Shown here piece by piece: positions 52,150 to 60,559 of a stretch of 64,000 bases of DNA. Below the pieces are notes generated by a model that saw only the letters and a program-made list of their open reading frames with translations, made no database searches and was not told where the DNA came from. The stretch is from JAMXLG01 sp963818925. Its GTDB lineage: Bacteria > Vulcanimicrobiota > Vulcanimicrobiia > Vulcanimicrobiales > Vulcanimicrobiaceae. Where the stretch lies: positions 3,357,104 to 3,421,103 of the forward strand of contig CAWFTN010000001.1 of assembly GCA_963818925.1 (NCBI GenBank), in the 5' to 3' direction. The position numbers were made by a program, and so were the translations under genes. Each line of letters begins with the position of its first letter. Position 1 is the first letter of the stretch.

Positions 52150-52881
52150 GTGAACAAGCTTCTCATCGGCACGGCGGGATGGTCGATTCCCGCTTTTCTC
52201 GCGGATCGCTTTCCTGGGGAAGGGCAGCACTTGGCACGCTATGCGCGCGTCATGAAAGCGGCGGAAATCAACTCATCGTTCTATCGAGCTCACCGTCGTT
52301 CTACTTACGAGCGCTGGTCGTCTGCCGTACCGAGGAACTTTGCGTTTTCCGTAAAGATCCCGAAAGCGATCTCGCACCAAAAGCGCTGTGTCGACTGCGC
52401 CGATGAGTTCCAACAATTTCTCGCCGAGAGCGCGGGCCTCGGTGACAAACGTCGCGTGCTGCTCTTGCAGTTGCCACCGAGTTTTCAGTTCGACGAAGAA
52501 CGGATGGATCGATTCTTTTCGCTGTGCCGCGATGCCGGCGCGCCTCCGGTCGTGTGCGAGCCGCGCCACGCCTCATGGTTTACGCCGAAAGTCAACGCGT
52601 TGTTAGAAGCGTGGCGCGTACCGCGCGCGGGCGCCGATCCCGCGCGCGCTGCTGGAGCGGAGACGCCGGGCGGTTGGACCGGGATCAGTTATTTTCGCAT
52701 GCACGGTACTCCGCGCGTCTACTATTCGTCGTATTCCGCCGAGAGTCTCGACGGCATTGCCTCCATGATTTCAATGGCACCGAACGAGGCGTGGTGCATC
52801 TTCGACAACACCGCCTCCGGAGCTGCAGCGGGCGACGCGCTGGCGCTTTGTTCGCGTTTCGTCAAAAAGGAAGAGCAATGA
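52150..52881 (+). CDS. DUF72 (YecE-like) TIM-barrel protein
   Basis: 243 residues from a GTG. LLIGTAGWSIP at the start, then INSSFYRAHRRSTYERWSSAVPRNFAFSVKIPKAI (several segments), RVLLLQLPPSFQFDEERMDRFF, VVCEPRHASWF and YFRMHGTPRVYYSSYS are the ordered DUF72 signatures. The CIFDNTASGAAAGDAL ending is also typical. The family is widespread and uncharacterised, with possible links to nuclease or lyase activity. It is divergent from kup. Confidence 0.9.
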   Translation: MNKLLIGTAGWSIPAFLADRFPGEGQHLARYARVMKAAEINSSFYRAHRRSTYERWSSAVPRNFAFSVKIPKAISHQKRCVDCADEFQQFLAESAGLGDKRRVLLLQLPPSFQFDEERMDRFFSLCRDAGAPPVVCEPRHASWFTPKVNALLEAWRVPRAGADPARAAGAETPGGWTGISYFRMHGTPRVYYSSYSAESLDGIASMISMAPNEAWCIFDNTASGAAAGDALALCSRFVKKEEQ

Positions 52882-52913
52882 ATGATCTGGCCCGTCAAAG
52901 CTCGGTCGACCGA

Positions 52914-53168
52914 TCAGATATCCAACTCTTCGCGAGGGATCTCGACGTGTGAAACGGCTTCGACCGTCTCGGCCTCTTCCAGAGCGACCCGCAGCGACTG
53001 TGCGACTTCGAAATCTTTCTCGCGCTTCAAAAGGACGATGAGTCCTTTCGTCCCATACGCCACCCCCGCAATTTCCCATCCGTGTACCGAATGGTCCGTT
53101 AACGCTTTGGCGAGGCGTTCATCGGGTTCGCCGCAGACAATTTGAAATTCGTATGAAACTCGCGCCAT
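52914..53168 (-). CDS. Small protein of unknown function (DUF4177-like pattern)
   Basis: 84 residues from the ATG at 53168; an ATG at 53234 would add a charged, atypical N-terminus. The core VSYEFQIVCGEPDERLAKAL, then HGWEIAGVAYGTKGLIVLLKRE, resembles DUF4177-type small beta-alpha proteins, where a W-E-hydrophobic strand precedes a basic end. A charged helix follows. It converges with DUF72. Role unknown. Confidence 0.5.
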   Translation of the reverse strand: MARVSYEFQIVCGEPDERLAKALTDHSVHGWEIAGVAYGTKGLIVLLKREKDFEVAQSLRVALEEAETVEAVSHVEIPREELDI

Positions 53169-53234
53169 ATTCCCTTTGTTCCGCCATTCGCGCTGACCGG
53201 GCTCGATCCGCAGCGCAGGCTCTAACTTTGACAT

Positions 53235-53599
53235 GAAGTTACCCCGAAGCTGGGTTCTGCGAACCGTTCAACGGCCAAATTTCCTATTGTCGTCTATCGT
53301 AATTCACGGCGCTCTTTCGAAAATTGGTGCATCACACGTAACGTGCGCAACACTTTGTACTTGTGAGCAAGGTCGGATGCCAGTGTAATGCACAGCAACA
53401 TCATTGCGGGTCTTGCTTTTCCGGCTCCAAGTCTCCGGACTTCCAACTCTTGTCGATCCCAGCTTCCGTGGGGCCGTTGACACATCTAAGTAGCGCAGCG
53501 CATGTACGCGCGGCGCGAGAACTTTTTGGATAGGCCGGCTGAACCGCACACGTTACAATGGCGACGTTGCGCCTGCGGGCGCGCGGAAAGTGAGCGATA
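53235..53599. other. Stretch without a supportable gene
   Basis: Between the small DUF4177-like gene and the sulfatase relic I see no coding region with a plausible start, codon pattern or family match. Short frames on both strands lack a ribosome binding site. The zone marks the beginning of the decayed part of the window. Confidence 0.5.
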
Positions 53600-54054
53600 G
53601 ATGAGTGCCCAGGCGAAAAACGCCCAACATCATTTTTAATTGTATCGGATGATACCGGGTATGGAGATCTTGGCATCTACGGTGGCGGCGAGGGGCGCGG
53701 CATGCCGACGCCCGGCTTCGATCGACTTGCCGATGAAGGCATGACGTTCTTTCACAACTATGGGCAACCTAGCTGCACGCCTGGACGCGCCGCAATTGTT
53801 ACCGGTCGCATCCCGAATCGCAGCGGTATGACAATGCGTACACCTATGCAGATCCGACGTGGTTCCCCGACATGGCGCCCGAAACGCGCGCGATGTTCGC
53901 AAGCGTAACGAAAGGAATGCTATCCGGAAAGGCGGGCGATAAAGCCACAGAAGAGTTGAAAGTCAACGGCCAATACGTAAATACGCCGGATAAGGGCGTC
54001 GTCGGTATTCCATTTGTCGAGCAGTATGTCGAAGAGGGGGCGATTGATTATTGA
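53600..54054 (+). pseudogene. Arylsulfatase relic (frameshifted, internally deleted)
   Basis: Reading across frames gives MSAQAKN, PNIIF, then IVSDDTGYGDLGIYGGG and MPTPGFDRLADEGMTFFHNYGQPSCTPGRAAIVTGRIPNRSGM, an arylsulfatase N-terminus. It includes the metal-binding DD and the formylglycine motif CTPGR. After a shift near 53830 come YADPTWFPDMAPETRAMFASVTKGMLSG and GVVGIPFVEQYVEEGAIDY, a later part of the same family, and then a stop. An early frameshift, a missing internal segment and a missing C-terminal half make the product non-functional. Confidence 0.65.
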
Positions 54055-54382
54055 AACGCGCGTACGGGGCAGGCACGCCGCGTTTGCGCACGTTAAGATG
54101 AGCGCGATCGCATACGATCGGCACGTATACGGCGGAGACACGAACGGCGTACTCTACGACGTGAATGAAGCGAATGGCCAAGTGTACCGCTACATATCGT
54201 TCCACCAAATGTTCACAACGGCGCCGTTTGCGATTGTTGGGGAAACGCTCCTCGCGACTTGTGGCAGCGAGATCTATGCCTTGAACTTAAAACGCCCAAT
54301 TTCGCCTTTGGATATACCAGCTCACGATATGACGGCCGACCATGCATTATATAACGAGGTGCGCGGCGTGTTCGAACAGTGA
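54055..54382 (+). pseudogene. PQQ/outer-membrane-type beta-propeller fragment
   Basis: The frame reads HVKMSAIAYDRHVYGGDTNGVLYDVNEANGQVYRYI and then APFAIVGETLLATCGSEIYALNL, which looks like one to two blades of a PQQ-like propeller (a YxGxxxGxLYxxxxxxG pattern). It has no start or end of its own and is joined directly to the sulfatase relic. A stop follows at 54380. It is best seen as a scrap of a larger dehydrogenase-like or BamB-like gene. Confidence 0.5.
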
Positions 54383-54890
54383 TCCCGCGGCCTGATCTGA
54401 CATGCAAGTTACCAGTTTTGATGAGAGACTTTGCACTCCGGAAAAGTGGGACGGGTGCCGTTCCATCGGTCTGATGAGGCGGCAATATTCTCACGAAGGA
54501 TCTGTATTTCTCACGCCGAGGCACGATTGAGACGCCGTGGTCGCCGCCGCCAGGATTCATTCATCGTATGGTGTGGGAGCTGAAACTTGTCTTAATCTGG
54601 CGCCACAGGCTACTGGCAAGCAGCCGTCGGCTGTCTACTAAAATGTCTACTTAACGACTTGCATCAGACTGCATCCGCTCGCAGGCGAAAATCGACGAAA
54701 TGGCGGATTTACGGCATTTTTCCGGAGAGCTCGCAGTCCGTTGCAGTCCGGGTAACGGGTTCGATTCCCGTTGGCGCGATTGGCGTACCCTGGTGTGTGC
54801 TTGACTATCTTTATGGTCGCATAAAGTCTTTTACTCACATGACCGCGCCGGTCTCACCCGGCTCTGCGTGGAAGTTAATGGTTCGAGCAT
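54383..54890. other. Intergenic stretch with an isolated T-arm-like sequence and a dispersed 20-nt repeat
   Basis: No gene is supportable. AACGGG-TTCGATT-CCCGTT at 54754-54772 folds as a tRNA T-arm, and TGGCGCGA follows like an acceptor 3-prime strand, but no matching 5-prime acceptor strand or anticodon arm is found upstream. GCAGTCCG is repeated at 54733 and 54743. A 20-nt sequence at 54820-54839 recurs at 62661. Together these features suggest the scar of an element once inserted at a tRNA 3-prime end. Confidence 0.45.
54820..54839 (+). repeat. Copy 1 of a dispersed 20-nt direct repeat
   Basis: CATAAA, one variable base, then TCTTTTACTCACA. It matches 62661-62680 in 19 of 20 positions and in the same orientation, 7.84 kb away. 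Each copy lies within about 100 bp of a tRNA-like T-arm. Confidence 0.6.
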
Positions 54891-55650
54891 ATGTTTCGTG
54901 CAGCAATTCTCGGGAGCGCCGTGCTGGCCGCCACGTTGCTTGCCACACCACAACCCACGTCCAAGCCGCAGCGAACGCTACCGCCGGCCTGGGTCGCATT
55001 CGCGCTCGCCTGGACTGATATTCGGGATATACGGCTAGGGTTGCGGTATTTGATCAAAAGGGAACCGCGACGCAGAACGTCGTGTTCGATTACCAATTTC
55101 GCAAGCCATCGAATGCGACCATGCATGTAGTTGCCGGTCCCAATTCCGGCGTGCGCTCGTATGGAGCGGCGGAACGACGGTGGTCGCCCACCGCGGCTCG
55201 GGTCTTAGCGCTCTGTTCAAGAAAACGTTTTCTCTCCACGATCCTCAAACGACGACCCTTCGCGGATCGTCTATCGATCAACTGAGCTTCGGCGCAATTC
55301 TCGACCACGCCGCGGACACTGAGGGAACAATCGAACAAGTCGACGGGCCGATGATCGACGGCGTAGCGACCGACGAGGTGAGATTAGTCCCTAGCAACGT
55401 GGTGATCAATACCGGTTTGACGCTCGAGGTGGTCGACTTATCGAAGTCGACCCATCTTCCCCAGAGTCTGCTTGGCTACGAAGGCGCTGTGCTCGTGCGC
55501 AAGATCGATTTTTCGAACGTTGTTATCCAGCCAGCAGAACGAGCCGAACCGTCGCGACGAGGAAGCCATGCGGATGCCGAAGCAGCGGATTTCCGATCCG
55601 GTCTTCTCGCAGCATGGCGGCCCGACATCGTGAAAGACACCTACCGTTGA
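54891..55650 (+). pseudogene. LolA-like exported lipoprotein-carrier relic with frameshifts
   Basis: The start MFRAAILGSAVLAATLLATP is a signal peptide. The sequence then continues in other frames: VFDQKGTATQNVVFDYQFRKPSNATMHVVAGPNSGV, then LVWSGGTTVVAHRGSGLSALFKKTFSL with LRGSSIDQLSFGAILDHA, and later VLVRKIDFSNVVIQP. Pieces of this order are typical of periplasmic LolA/RseB-like proteins that carry lipid. At least two frameshifts (near 55020 and 55160) break the gene. The last part stays open to 55650. Confidence 0.55.
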
Positions 55651-55793
55651 ACGCTGATATGAGCGCTGCAACTCGTTTAAGGACTGGCAGAAAACAGAGC
55701 TTACCCTACTCGAAAGGCACCTTCGGTCAGTCAACTGTCGCCGCCGGCGGCGACAAAAGCTAGTGTCGATCCGGTCACCGCAAACGTGCGTTG

Positions 55794-56603
55794 TCATGGA
55801 AAGCACGCTACGACGATTGCAACGTCATCTTGCGGCTGCCCACCACAGAACTTGCGGGTCTCCTGTAAAAGCGCATCCGCTTGTTCTTGTGCGGTTAGAG
55901 CGCGATTGGAGTCGACGATCTTCATAATGGCTCGACTATCGATAAATTCACCGCCCGGCGAACGCGCCTCCGTGACTCCGTCCGTGGTTACGACCAATGT
56001 TGACCCTCTCGGCTCTAAGTAAACGAGTCTTTGATTAAAGAGACCTAACGATTCTACGAATACGCCGACGATTGGTGCGGTAGGCGGCAGCAACACAGGC
56101 GACTGTTGCGGGCTCATGAGAATCACAGGTTCATGTCCGGCGGACGCATAGGTCATGATTCGATGCTCGGCATCAACAATTCCCAAAAACACGCTTACAA
56201 ACGAGTCCGGGGCCTCCTTATCGAAGATGGAAGTTTCAATATAAAGCACATTTAGATTTCGCAGCACCTGTGCTGGTGTCAAACCTGCCGAAACGTATGC
56301 CCTTAGCGCATACTTAACAAGCGCTGCGCGAGTTGCGGCCGCCGCACCCTTTCCCGATATGTCCGCAACAGAAATTGCGAATGATCCGCTGTTGAACTCG
56401 TAGACGTCAATGAGATCGCCTCCGACCTGTACTTCGTCTTCCGCGAGGGCGTAAGCCGTTCCGATATCGACTCCAGCAACTGCTGGAAATCGGTGCGCAT
56501 AAAGATGATCGACCAGGATTCGGGCGGCGGAGGAGGACTTGGTTTCGAGGACGCGCGTTATATCTAGGTTCGAAGGACGTTCGGCGGTGTTGCTCTGCTG
56601 CAC
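55794..56603 (-). CDS. PP2C-type (SpoIIE/RsbU-like) serine phosphatase
   Basis: 269 residues from a GTG at 56603, with GAGGGAG about 10 nt upstream and 5 bp after the receiver gene stop. Conserved PP2C/SpoIIE motifs are VGGDLIDVYEFNSGSFAISVADISGKGAAAATRAALVKY (metal-binding Asp residues, in pieces), YASAGHEPVILM, LVVTTDGVTEARS and QPQDDVAIVVA. It would dephosphorylate an anti-sigma-factor antagonist in a partner-switching pathway. No anti-anti-sigma or RsbW-type kinase gene is adjacent. Its partner in the operon is the receiver protein just upstream. Confidence 0.85.
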   Translation of the reverse strand: MQQSNTAERPSNLDITRVLETKSSSAARILVDHLYAHRFPAVAGVDIGTAYALAEDEVQVGGDLIDVYEFNSGSFAISVADISGKGAAAATRAALVKYALRAYVSAGLTPAQVLRNLNVLYIETSIFDKEAPDSFVSVFLGIVDAEHRIMTYASAGHEPVILMSPQQSPVLLPPTAPIVGVFVESLGLFNQRLVYLEPRGSTLVVTTDGVTEARSPGGEFIDSRAIMKIVDSNRALTAQEQADALLQETRKFCGGQPQDDVAIVVACFP

Positions 56604-56608
56604 CCCCG

Positions 56609-57019
56609 TTATTGCTCCCTCAATGCGCTGACGGCAAAAGCCGGGTCGGTATAACAACCCGTGCGGACTGCGCGCTGCAGGCCCGCGATCATATTTTTCG
56701 CACCGCTGCGACTTGAAAGCACCGCGTTTGCGCCCGCCATATGGCATTCCCTGGCCGAACTTCCCTTCAGATTCGATGATACAACCACAATTGCGCAATC
56801 GGGCAAGACGAAACGAAGCTGACGAATCGACTCTAGTTTATCGCTTCGAATATGATCGAAATCGACCATTAATACGCACGGTTCGTAGGTGCCGAGTTTG
56901 GCAACACCAATATCTTCCAAGCATCTTGGCCGATCGTAGCCTGCCTCGACTAGTACGCAACTAAATGTGTTGGCGGCTTCCTCGTCGCTGCTCAGAACGG
57001 CAGATCTGTGCTGCTCCAT
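56609..57019 (-). CDS. Stand-alone response-regulator receiver domain protein
   Basis: 136 residues forming a CheY-like receiver: AVLSSDEEAANTFSCVLVEAGY, CVLMVDFDHIRSDKLESIRQL with the phospho-acceptor Asp in strand 3, CAIVVVSSNLKGSSARECHMAGANAVLSSRSG with the Ser/Thr switch and, where Lys is usual, an Arg/Ser-rich loop. There is no output domain. It is probably regulatory for the PP2C phosphatase encoded 5 bp downstream. It is divergent from the LuxR gene. Confidence 0.75.
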   Translation of the reverse strand: MEQHRSAVLSSDEEAANTFSCVLVEAGYDRPRCLEDIGVAKLGTYEPCVLMVDFDHIRSDKLESIRQLRFVLPDCAIVVVSSNLKGSSARECHMAGANAVLSSRSGAKNMIAGLQRAVRTGCYTDPAFAVSALREQ

Positions 57020-57175
57020 GGGTTCCTTGACTTCCCGGCTCCGCCGAAATGGGGCTGGCAGCGCGTCTCTTACGAGAAGGCTCCCGCACGTAGCTTCTCA
57101 CGGTTCTGGTATGCTTGTAATCGTGGAAATCATGGACAGGCACGCGGTAGCCACGGTTGCCTTGAGTTCGCCTTC

Positions 57176-58189
57176 TTGAACATCAACAAGCGCATCCGCC
57201 TTGAGGAGGCGGATGTTGCCGCAATTGAAAGTCTCGCGAAAGATGACCCCGCGCGCCTTCTCATTGCCGAGATCTTGAGGGTCGTTCCCGTCTCCCACTG
57301 GAGCTTTGCGCGCTTCAAGGACGATGGACCCCACGATCAGTTAATGTCGTCCCACGTCACCGAGAATCGGCGGGGCGAGTTCGAGCACTTACGAGAAGAG
57401 CTTCGACTGCAACGGGAACGCACAACCAAGGGTCCCCGTCTGGCAGCAACACTCCGTACGCTTCAAAAACCTTATCTCAGCGGAATCACGCTCGTGTTCG
57501 CCGGCATGCGAAGGGAATTTGGATTGTTGAGCCTCCTGCGAACGGAAGACCTGGGCCCTTTTACATCCGCAGAAATTCGGACGCTCGCGCTCGCGCTCGA
57601 CTCGTCGACAGATCGACTTGCCGGCCTTCCGATCGCAGAGGCGTCATCCAACGCAGCGTCTGTCGATTCATTTGATCAAACAGCCATGTATGTTTTGGAT
57701 CGCGACCTCGGGGTCGTCCTTGCTTGGGATGCGGAGGAAGGGCCCACTGCAGAGATTACGGCGCTTCATGCGCGTCTCGCGCAGCGCTTACCACCAATCA
57801 TCGAGGACGCAATACGCGACGTTGTCGATACATGGACCTCTGACCCCGCGACTCAGGCGATAGGCGTGGCGCATCCGGTTCCTTTTCTCACGGTTCGCGT
57901 CCAGCCGCTCTCAGGCGTGACGGGACTCTTCGTCGGAGTTTTGCTGGAGCGGCCGCCGGGCGCGGAGGTCTTCAATAGAGCGACGCGGACATTCAATCTG
58001 TCTCCACGTGAATTGGAGACTCTCGCCCACCTCTTGAAGGGCGCAACCCTGGATGAGGTTGCAGAAGTGATGCACATAACGTCGTCGACCGTACAAGACC
58101 ACATTAAGAGCATGCTGGACAAAACCGGGTCCCGCAATCGGTCTGAGCTTATCGCCAAAGTATTGGGACATCACGGAAGCATCTCGTAG
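57176..58189 (+). CDS. LuxR-family transcriptional regulator with N-terminal sensory region
   Basis: About 337 residues from a TTG at 57176; the frame is open upstream to 57008, but that part is not regulator-like. The C-terminal 60 residues are a LuxR HTH: LSPRELETLAHLLKGATLDEVAEVMHITSSTVQDHIKSML. The N-terminal 270 residues are mixed alpha/beta with two GAF/PAS-like modules (SHWSFARFKDD, AMYVLDRDLGVVLAW). It is divergent from the receiver/PP2C pair with about 157 bp between, so co-regulation is likely. Confidence 0.8.
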   Translation: MNINKRIRLEEADVAAIESLAKDDPARLLIAEILRVVPVSHWSFARFKDDGPHDQLMSSHVTENRRGEFEHLREELRLQRERTTKGPRLAATLRTLQKPYLSGITLVFAGMRREFGLLSLLRTEDLGPFTSAEIRTLALALDSSTDRLAGLPIAEASSNAASVDSFDQTAMYVLDRDLGVVLAWDAEEGPTAEITALHARLAQRLPPIIEDAIRDVVDTWTSDPATQAIGVAHPVPFLTVRVQPLSGVTGLFVGVLLERPPGAEVFNRATRTFNLSPRELETLAHLLKGATLDEVAEVMHITSSTVQDHIKSMLDKTGSRNRSELIAKVLGHHGSIS

Positions 58190-58318
58190 CGAAGGCTCTT
58201 CCGGGTAATCCAGGATTCCGCTTAACACGCGAGAGCACTATGATTGAGGTGCCGCAGTTTGCGCCCGCGTCACGTCTCATTGAGCCGCCCGCGTGTAAAA
58301 CATGCGAAGGGGACTCCA

Positions 58319-59122
58319 ATGTTTCTATCATTATTACTTGTGCCGCTCTATGTAGTCGCGTTGATTTTGATACTTTCCAGCATCAAGATTCTTCGCGAAT
58401 ATGAACGCGCCGTTGTTTTTCGTCTTGGTCGCTTTGAGGCTGTTAAGGGCCCGGGGCTCATCCTTATCATTCCGTTGGTTCAGCAGATTGTGCGAGTCGA
58501 TTTGCGCACGGTGGTCATGGAAGTCCCCGCTCAAGATGTGATTTCGCGGGACAATGTTTCCTTGAAGGTTGATGCCATACTGTACTTTCGCGTGGTCGAC
58601 CCAGAACGGGCGATCATTAAAGTCGAGAACTTTCTAGGGGCTACGAACATGCTCGCGCAAACGACACTTCGCTCCGTACTTGGACAGCATGACCTCGACG
58701 AAATGCTGGCCAAGCGCGACGAACTCAACGCTGACGTCCAGAAAACGTTGGACGTGCAAACCGAATCTTGGGGCATCAAAGTGATCAGCGTCGAGATTCG
58801 AGAAGTGACCCTCACCGAAAACATGATCCGCTCGATCGCAAAGCAAGCGGAAGCGGAACGTGACCGGCGCGCAAAGGTCATTCACGCAGAGGCGGAGTTT
58901 CAAGCTGCCGAGACGCTGCTGAATGCGGCGCAAATTCTCTCGAGAGACCCATCAGCAATGCAGTTGCGCTACTTGCAAACGCTCACCGAAGTCGGCGGCG
59001 AGCAGAACTCGACTATCGTGTTCCCGATGCCGATCGACCTCATCAAGCCCTTCCTGCAAATCATGCAGAACCATGCGAGTGAGTCATCGATAGCGTCGAA
59101 CGGCGCAAAGGTACCGGCTTGA
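58319..59122 (+). CDS. Slipin / stomatin-like SPFH-domain membrane protein
   Basis: 267 residues from the ATG at 58319, preceded by AAGGGG. One N-terminal helix (LLLVPLYVVALILILSS) is followed by an SPFH domain: KILREYERAVVFRLGRFEAVKGPGLILIIPLVQ, QDVISRDNVSLKVDAILYFRVVDP and LDEMLAKRDELNADVQKTLD. A coiled-coil then contains EAERDRRAKVIHAEAEFQAAE. It forms membrane microdomain scaffolds. The usual NfeD partner is not adjacent. Confidence 0.9.
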   Translation: MFLSLLLVPLYVVALILILSSIKILREYERAVVFRLGRFEAVKGPGLILIIPLVQQIVRVDLRTVVMEVPAQDVISRDNVSLKVDAILYFRVVDPERAIIKVENFLGATNMLAQTTLRSVLGQHDLDEMLAKRDELNADVQKTLDVQTESWGIKVISVEIREVTLTENMIRSIAKQAEAERDRRAKVIHAEAEFQAAETLLNAAQILSRDPSAMQLRYLQTLTEVGGEQNSTIVFPMPIDLIKPFLQIMQNHASESSIASNGAKVPA

Positions 59123-59142
59123 GCCGCGCGTAATCGCGCGGC
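59123..59142 (+). terminator. Hairpin after the slipin gene
   Basis: GCCGCGCG (59123-59130), loop TAAT and CGCGCGGC (59135-59142) form a perfect 8-bp stem directly at the stop codon. A second stem, GAGCGG/CCGCTC, lies at 59143-59160. A T-rich run follows only at 59181-59198, so termination may need both. Confidence 0.55.
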
Positions 59143-59207
59143 GAGCGGTTGACGCCGCTCAATCATTGGAAATCGCCTGGTATTTATTTTTTTCTTTTCG
59201 TCGCGGA

Positions 59208-59225
59208 AGTGCAACTTATTGCACT
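59208..59225 (+). promoter_or_regulatory. Hairpin upstream of the DUF5069 leader
   Basis: AGTGCAA, loop CTTA, TTGCACT: a perfect 7-bp inverted repeat just before an AGGAG site at 59228-59232. The TGCAC element recurs in the next 45 nt (59246 and 59264), so this could be an operator or a structure alternating with the leader. Confidence 0.45.
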
Positions 59226-59239
59226 CTAGGAGCGTCATC

Positions 59240-59305
59240 ATGAATGCACAAGTGCTTTTTCAATGCACTAGTGATTTACAGAAAAGAAAAAATATATGGA
59301 CCTGA
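59240..59305 (+). CDS. Possible 21-residue leader peptide overlapping the DUF5069 start
   Basis: The ATG at 59240 is preceded by AGGAG with 7-nt spacing, a much better ribosome site than the one before the DUF5069 ATG. The frame encodes MNAQVLFQCTS then DLQKRKNIWT and ends at a TGA (59303-59305) inside the DUF5069 coding start (59296). Ribosomes ending here could re-initiate at 59296. The peptide has no recognised family; its function as a translational coupler is inference. Confidence 0.45.
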   Translation: MNAQVLFQCTSDLQKRKNIWT

Positions 59306-59742
59306 CCAAAGGCACGCCGCGCAGCGTTCGCGACAAATTTCTCGGAATTGTGCAGCTAGGCCGCACGACCGATAAAGCGAAAGCCGTAGCGCACGGCACC
59401 ATCGGCGAGTACAACTATAATTGCTCGATGGATAAAGGCCTGTTCGATTTCCTAGGAATCAACAGTACCGAATATCTCAAAATCGTTACGAATGCAAAAA
59501 ATGATTCCGAGATCGAAAATTACGTCAAGGGCTTCCTTGCGAAAAAGTCACCACAGGAGATCGGCGAGTTCAATAAGCAGTCTCTAACCGCTACGCCGTC
59601 GGGTGAGTCCTTAGAATATTTCAATCAATTGCGCGACAAGATCGCTCCCGATCGTAAGGACGTAAAAACGTGGCCGGACCTTCTCGATCTCGAGGAAGAC
59701 CGCTCGATCCCACAGCGCATGTCCGCTACCGTTAACGCGTAG
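59296..59742 (+). CDS. DUF5069 protein
   Basis: 148 residues. MDLTKGTPRSVRDKFLGIVQLGRTTDKAKAVAHGTIGEYNYNCSMDKGLFDFLGI, read in segments, matches the DUF5069 pattern (DLTKxxPRS, RTxDKAxA, GxxGEYxYxC, DxxLFDFLGI). The rest is helical (FAKKSPQEIGEFN-like). Cytoplasmic, function unknown, often linked to stress or nitrogen clusters. Its own ribosome site is weak (AGAAAAG), and it overlaps a short leader frame. A strong terminator follows. Confidence 0.85.
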   Translation: MDLTKGTPRSVRDKFLGIVQLGRTTDKAKAVAHGTIGEYNYNCSMDKGLFDFLGINSTEYLKIVTNAKNDSEIENYVKGFLAKKSPQEIGEFNKQSLTATPSGESLEYFNQLRDKIAPDRKDVKTWPDLLDLEEDRSIPQRMSATVNA

Positions 59743-59761
59743 AAACCCGCACGCCTAAAAC

Positions 59762-59788
59762 AAAAGAGAGCGCTACGCGCTCTCTTTT
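59762..59788 (+). terminator. Strong intrinsic terminator after DUF5069
   Basis: AAAAGAGAGCGC (59762-59773) and GCGCTCTCTTTT (59777-59788) pair over 12 bp around a 3-nt loop, ending in a T-run. It lies 20 bp after the stop and is symmetric enough to work on both strands. Confidence 0.9.
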
Positions 59789-60252
59789 CCGTTTTTACAG
59801 GGGTGTCGGATGTATAATTATCGCGGGCACCGTTTTCGCTTATGAGCGTCGATGGGTCCGAGACCGTTTGAAGCCCTGTGGAAGAAGAAGCCCAAGCGTT
59901 GGAAGACCCTCTTGCCGGCCTGGAAAATAAGGGCCGCGCGACTGCAAAACGAAAGTCGAAGCCCAGGCGTTGGAGCGCGGTCAAGGTTGGAGGGTGGTCC
60001 ACTCGCAAGCTGTTTATGCGAGTAAATGCGCTTCGAGAGCCCCCGTTGAAGGCCGTCAAATACTGATGGATGGGGGTTTGCACCCCATCTGGGCGCTTAC
60101 TCGGGTTGAAATTTCAATTGCAGCGCACCATGCAGTTAACGCGCGAACTCACCCATCAGCTTACGTCGCGTTTGCGCGCGTGGGACAGTTTTCGACCGTC
60201 GGGGTCCAGCGCTAGCGGTGCGACTGACTTTGCTGCGAATGCGCTTGTGCGA
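59789..60252. other. Stretch without a supportable gene
   Basis: A 62-codon plus frame at 59878 and longer frames from 60070 exist but lack ribosome sites and family character. A 17-nt direct repeat (GAAGCCCAAGCGTTGGA at 59887, one mismatch at 59958) lies within it. I see no RNA gene. Confidence 0.45.
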
Positions 60253-60444
60253 TTAATGTGCTTTTTTGAAGATAAAGCGGAACGTGACGCCCGGGTGCAC
60301 GGTTTCGCTCGTCACCTGGTCGCACTGAAAAAGTTCGTAATTCATCTCTGCTTTTTCGTTCAGATAGCCCTGGATTTGTTCGGCGACTGTTGCGCCGCCG
60401 AATTTAAACGTGTGCTCGTCAACCAGGTAAAGGCCGGTTCCCAT
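60253..60444 (-). CDS. Small protein of unknown function
   Basis: 63 residues from the ATG at 60444; an ATG at 60468 would add 8 residues. The sequence GTGLYLVDEHTFKFGGATVAEQIQGYLNEKAEMNYELFQCDQV (in two parts) ends GVTFRFIFKK, which looks like a compact alpha/beta fold with balanced composition. Neither a family nor neighbours point to a function. Confidence 0.45.
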   Translation of the reverse strand: MGTGLYLVDEHTFKFGGATVAEQIQGYLNEKAEMNYELFQCDQVTSETVHPGVTFRFIFKKAH

Positions 60445-60559
60445 CGAGCTCTCCCACCGGGCATGCATAGACGCCCGCTCGTATCTTGCCTTTTCTAATA
60501 CAGGACACCTCGAAAAATCCGCGATGCAAAGTCACGGCAAGCGATTCGAATGGGGCCGA

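Noticed and set aside
59878..60066. 62-codon plus frame with acidic N-terminus and basic C-terminus
   Set aside because: No ribosome site, no family, and it contains a direct repeat that suggests noncoding sequence. It cannot be supported as a gene.
60070..60498. 142-codon plus frame
   Set aside because: Translation is unlike a folded protein, and it opposes a better small minus-strand frame at 60253-60444.
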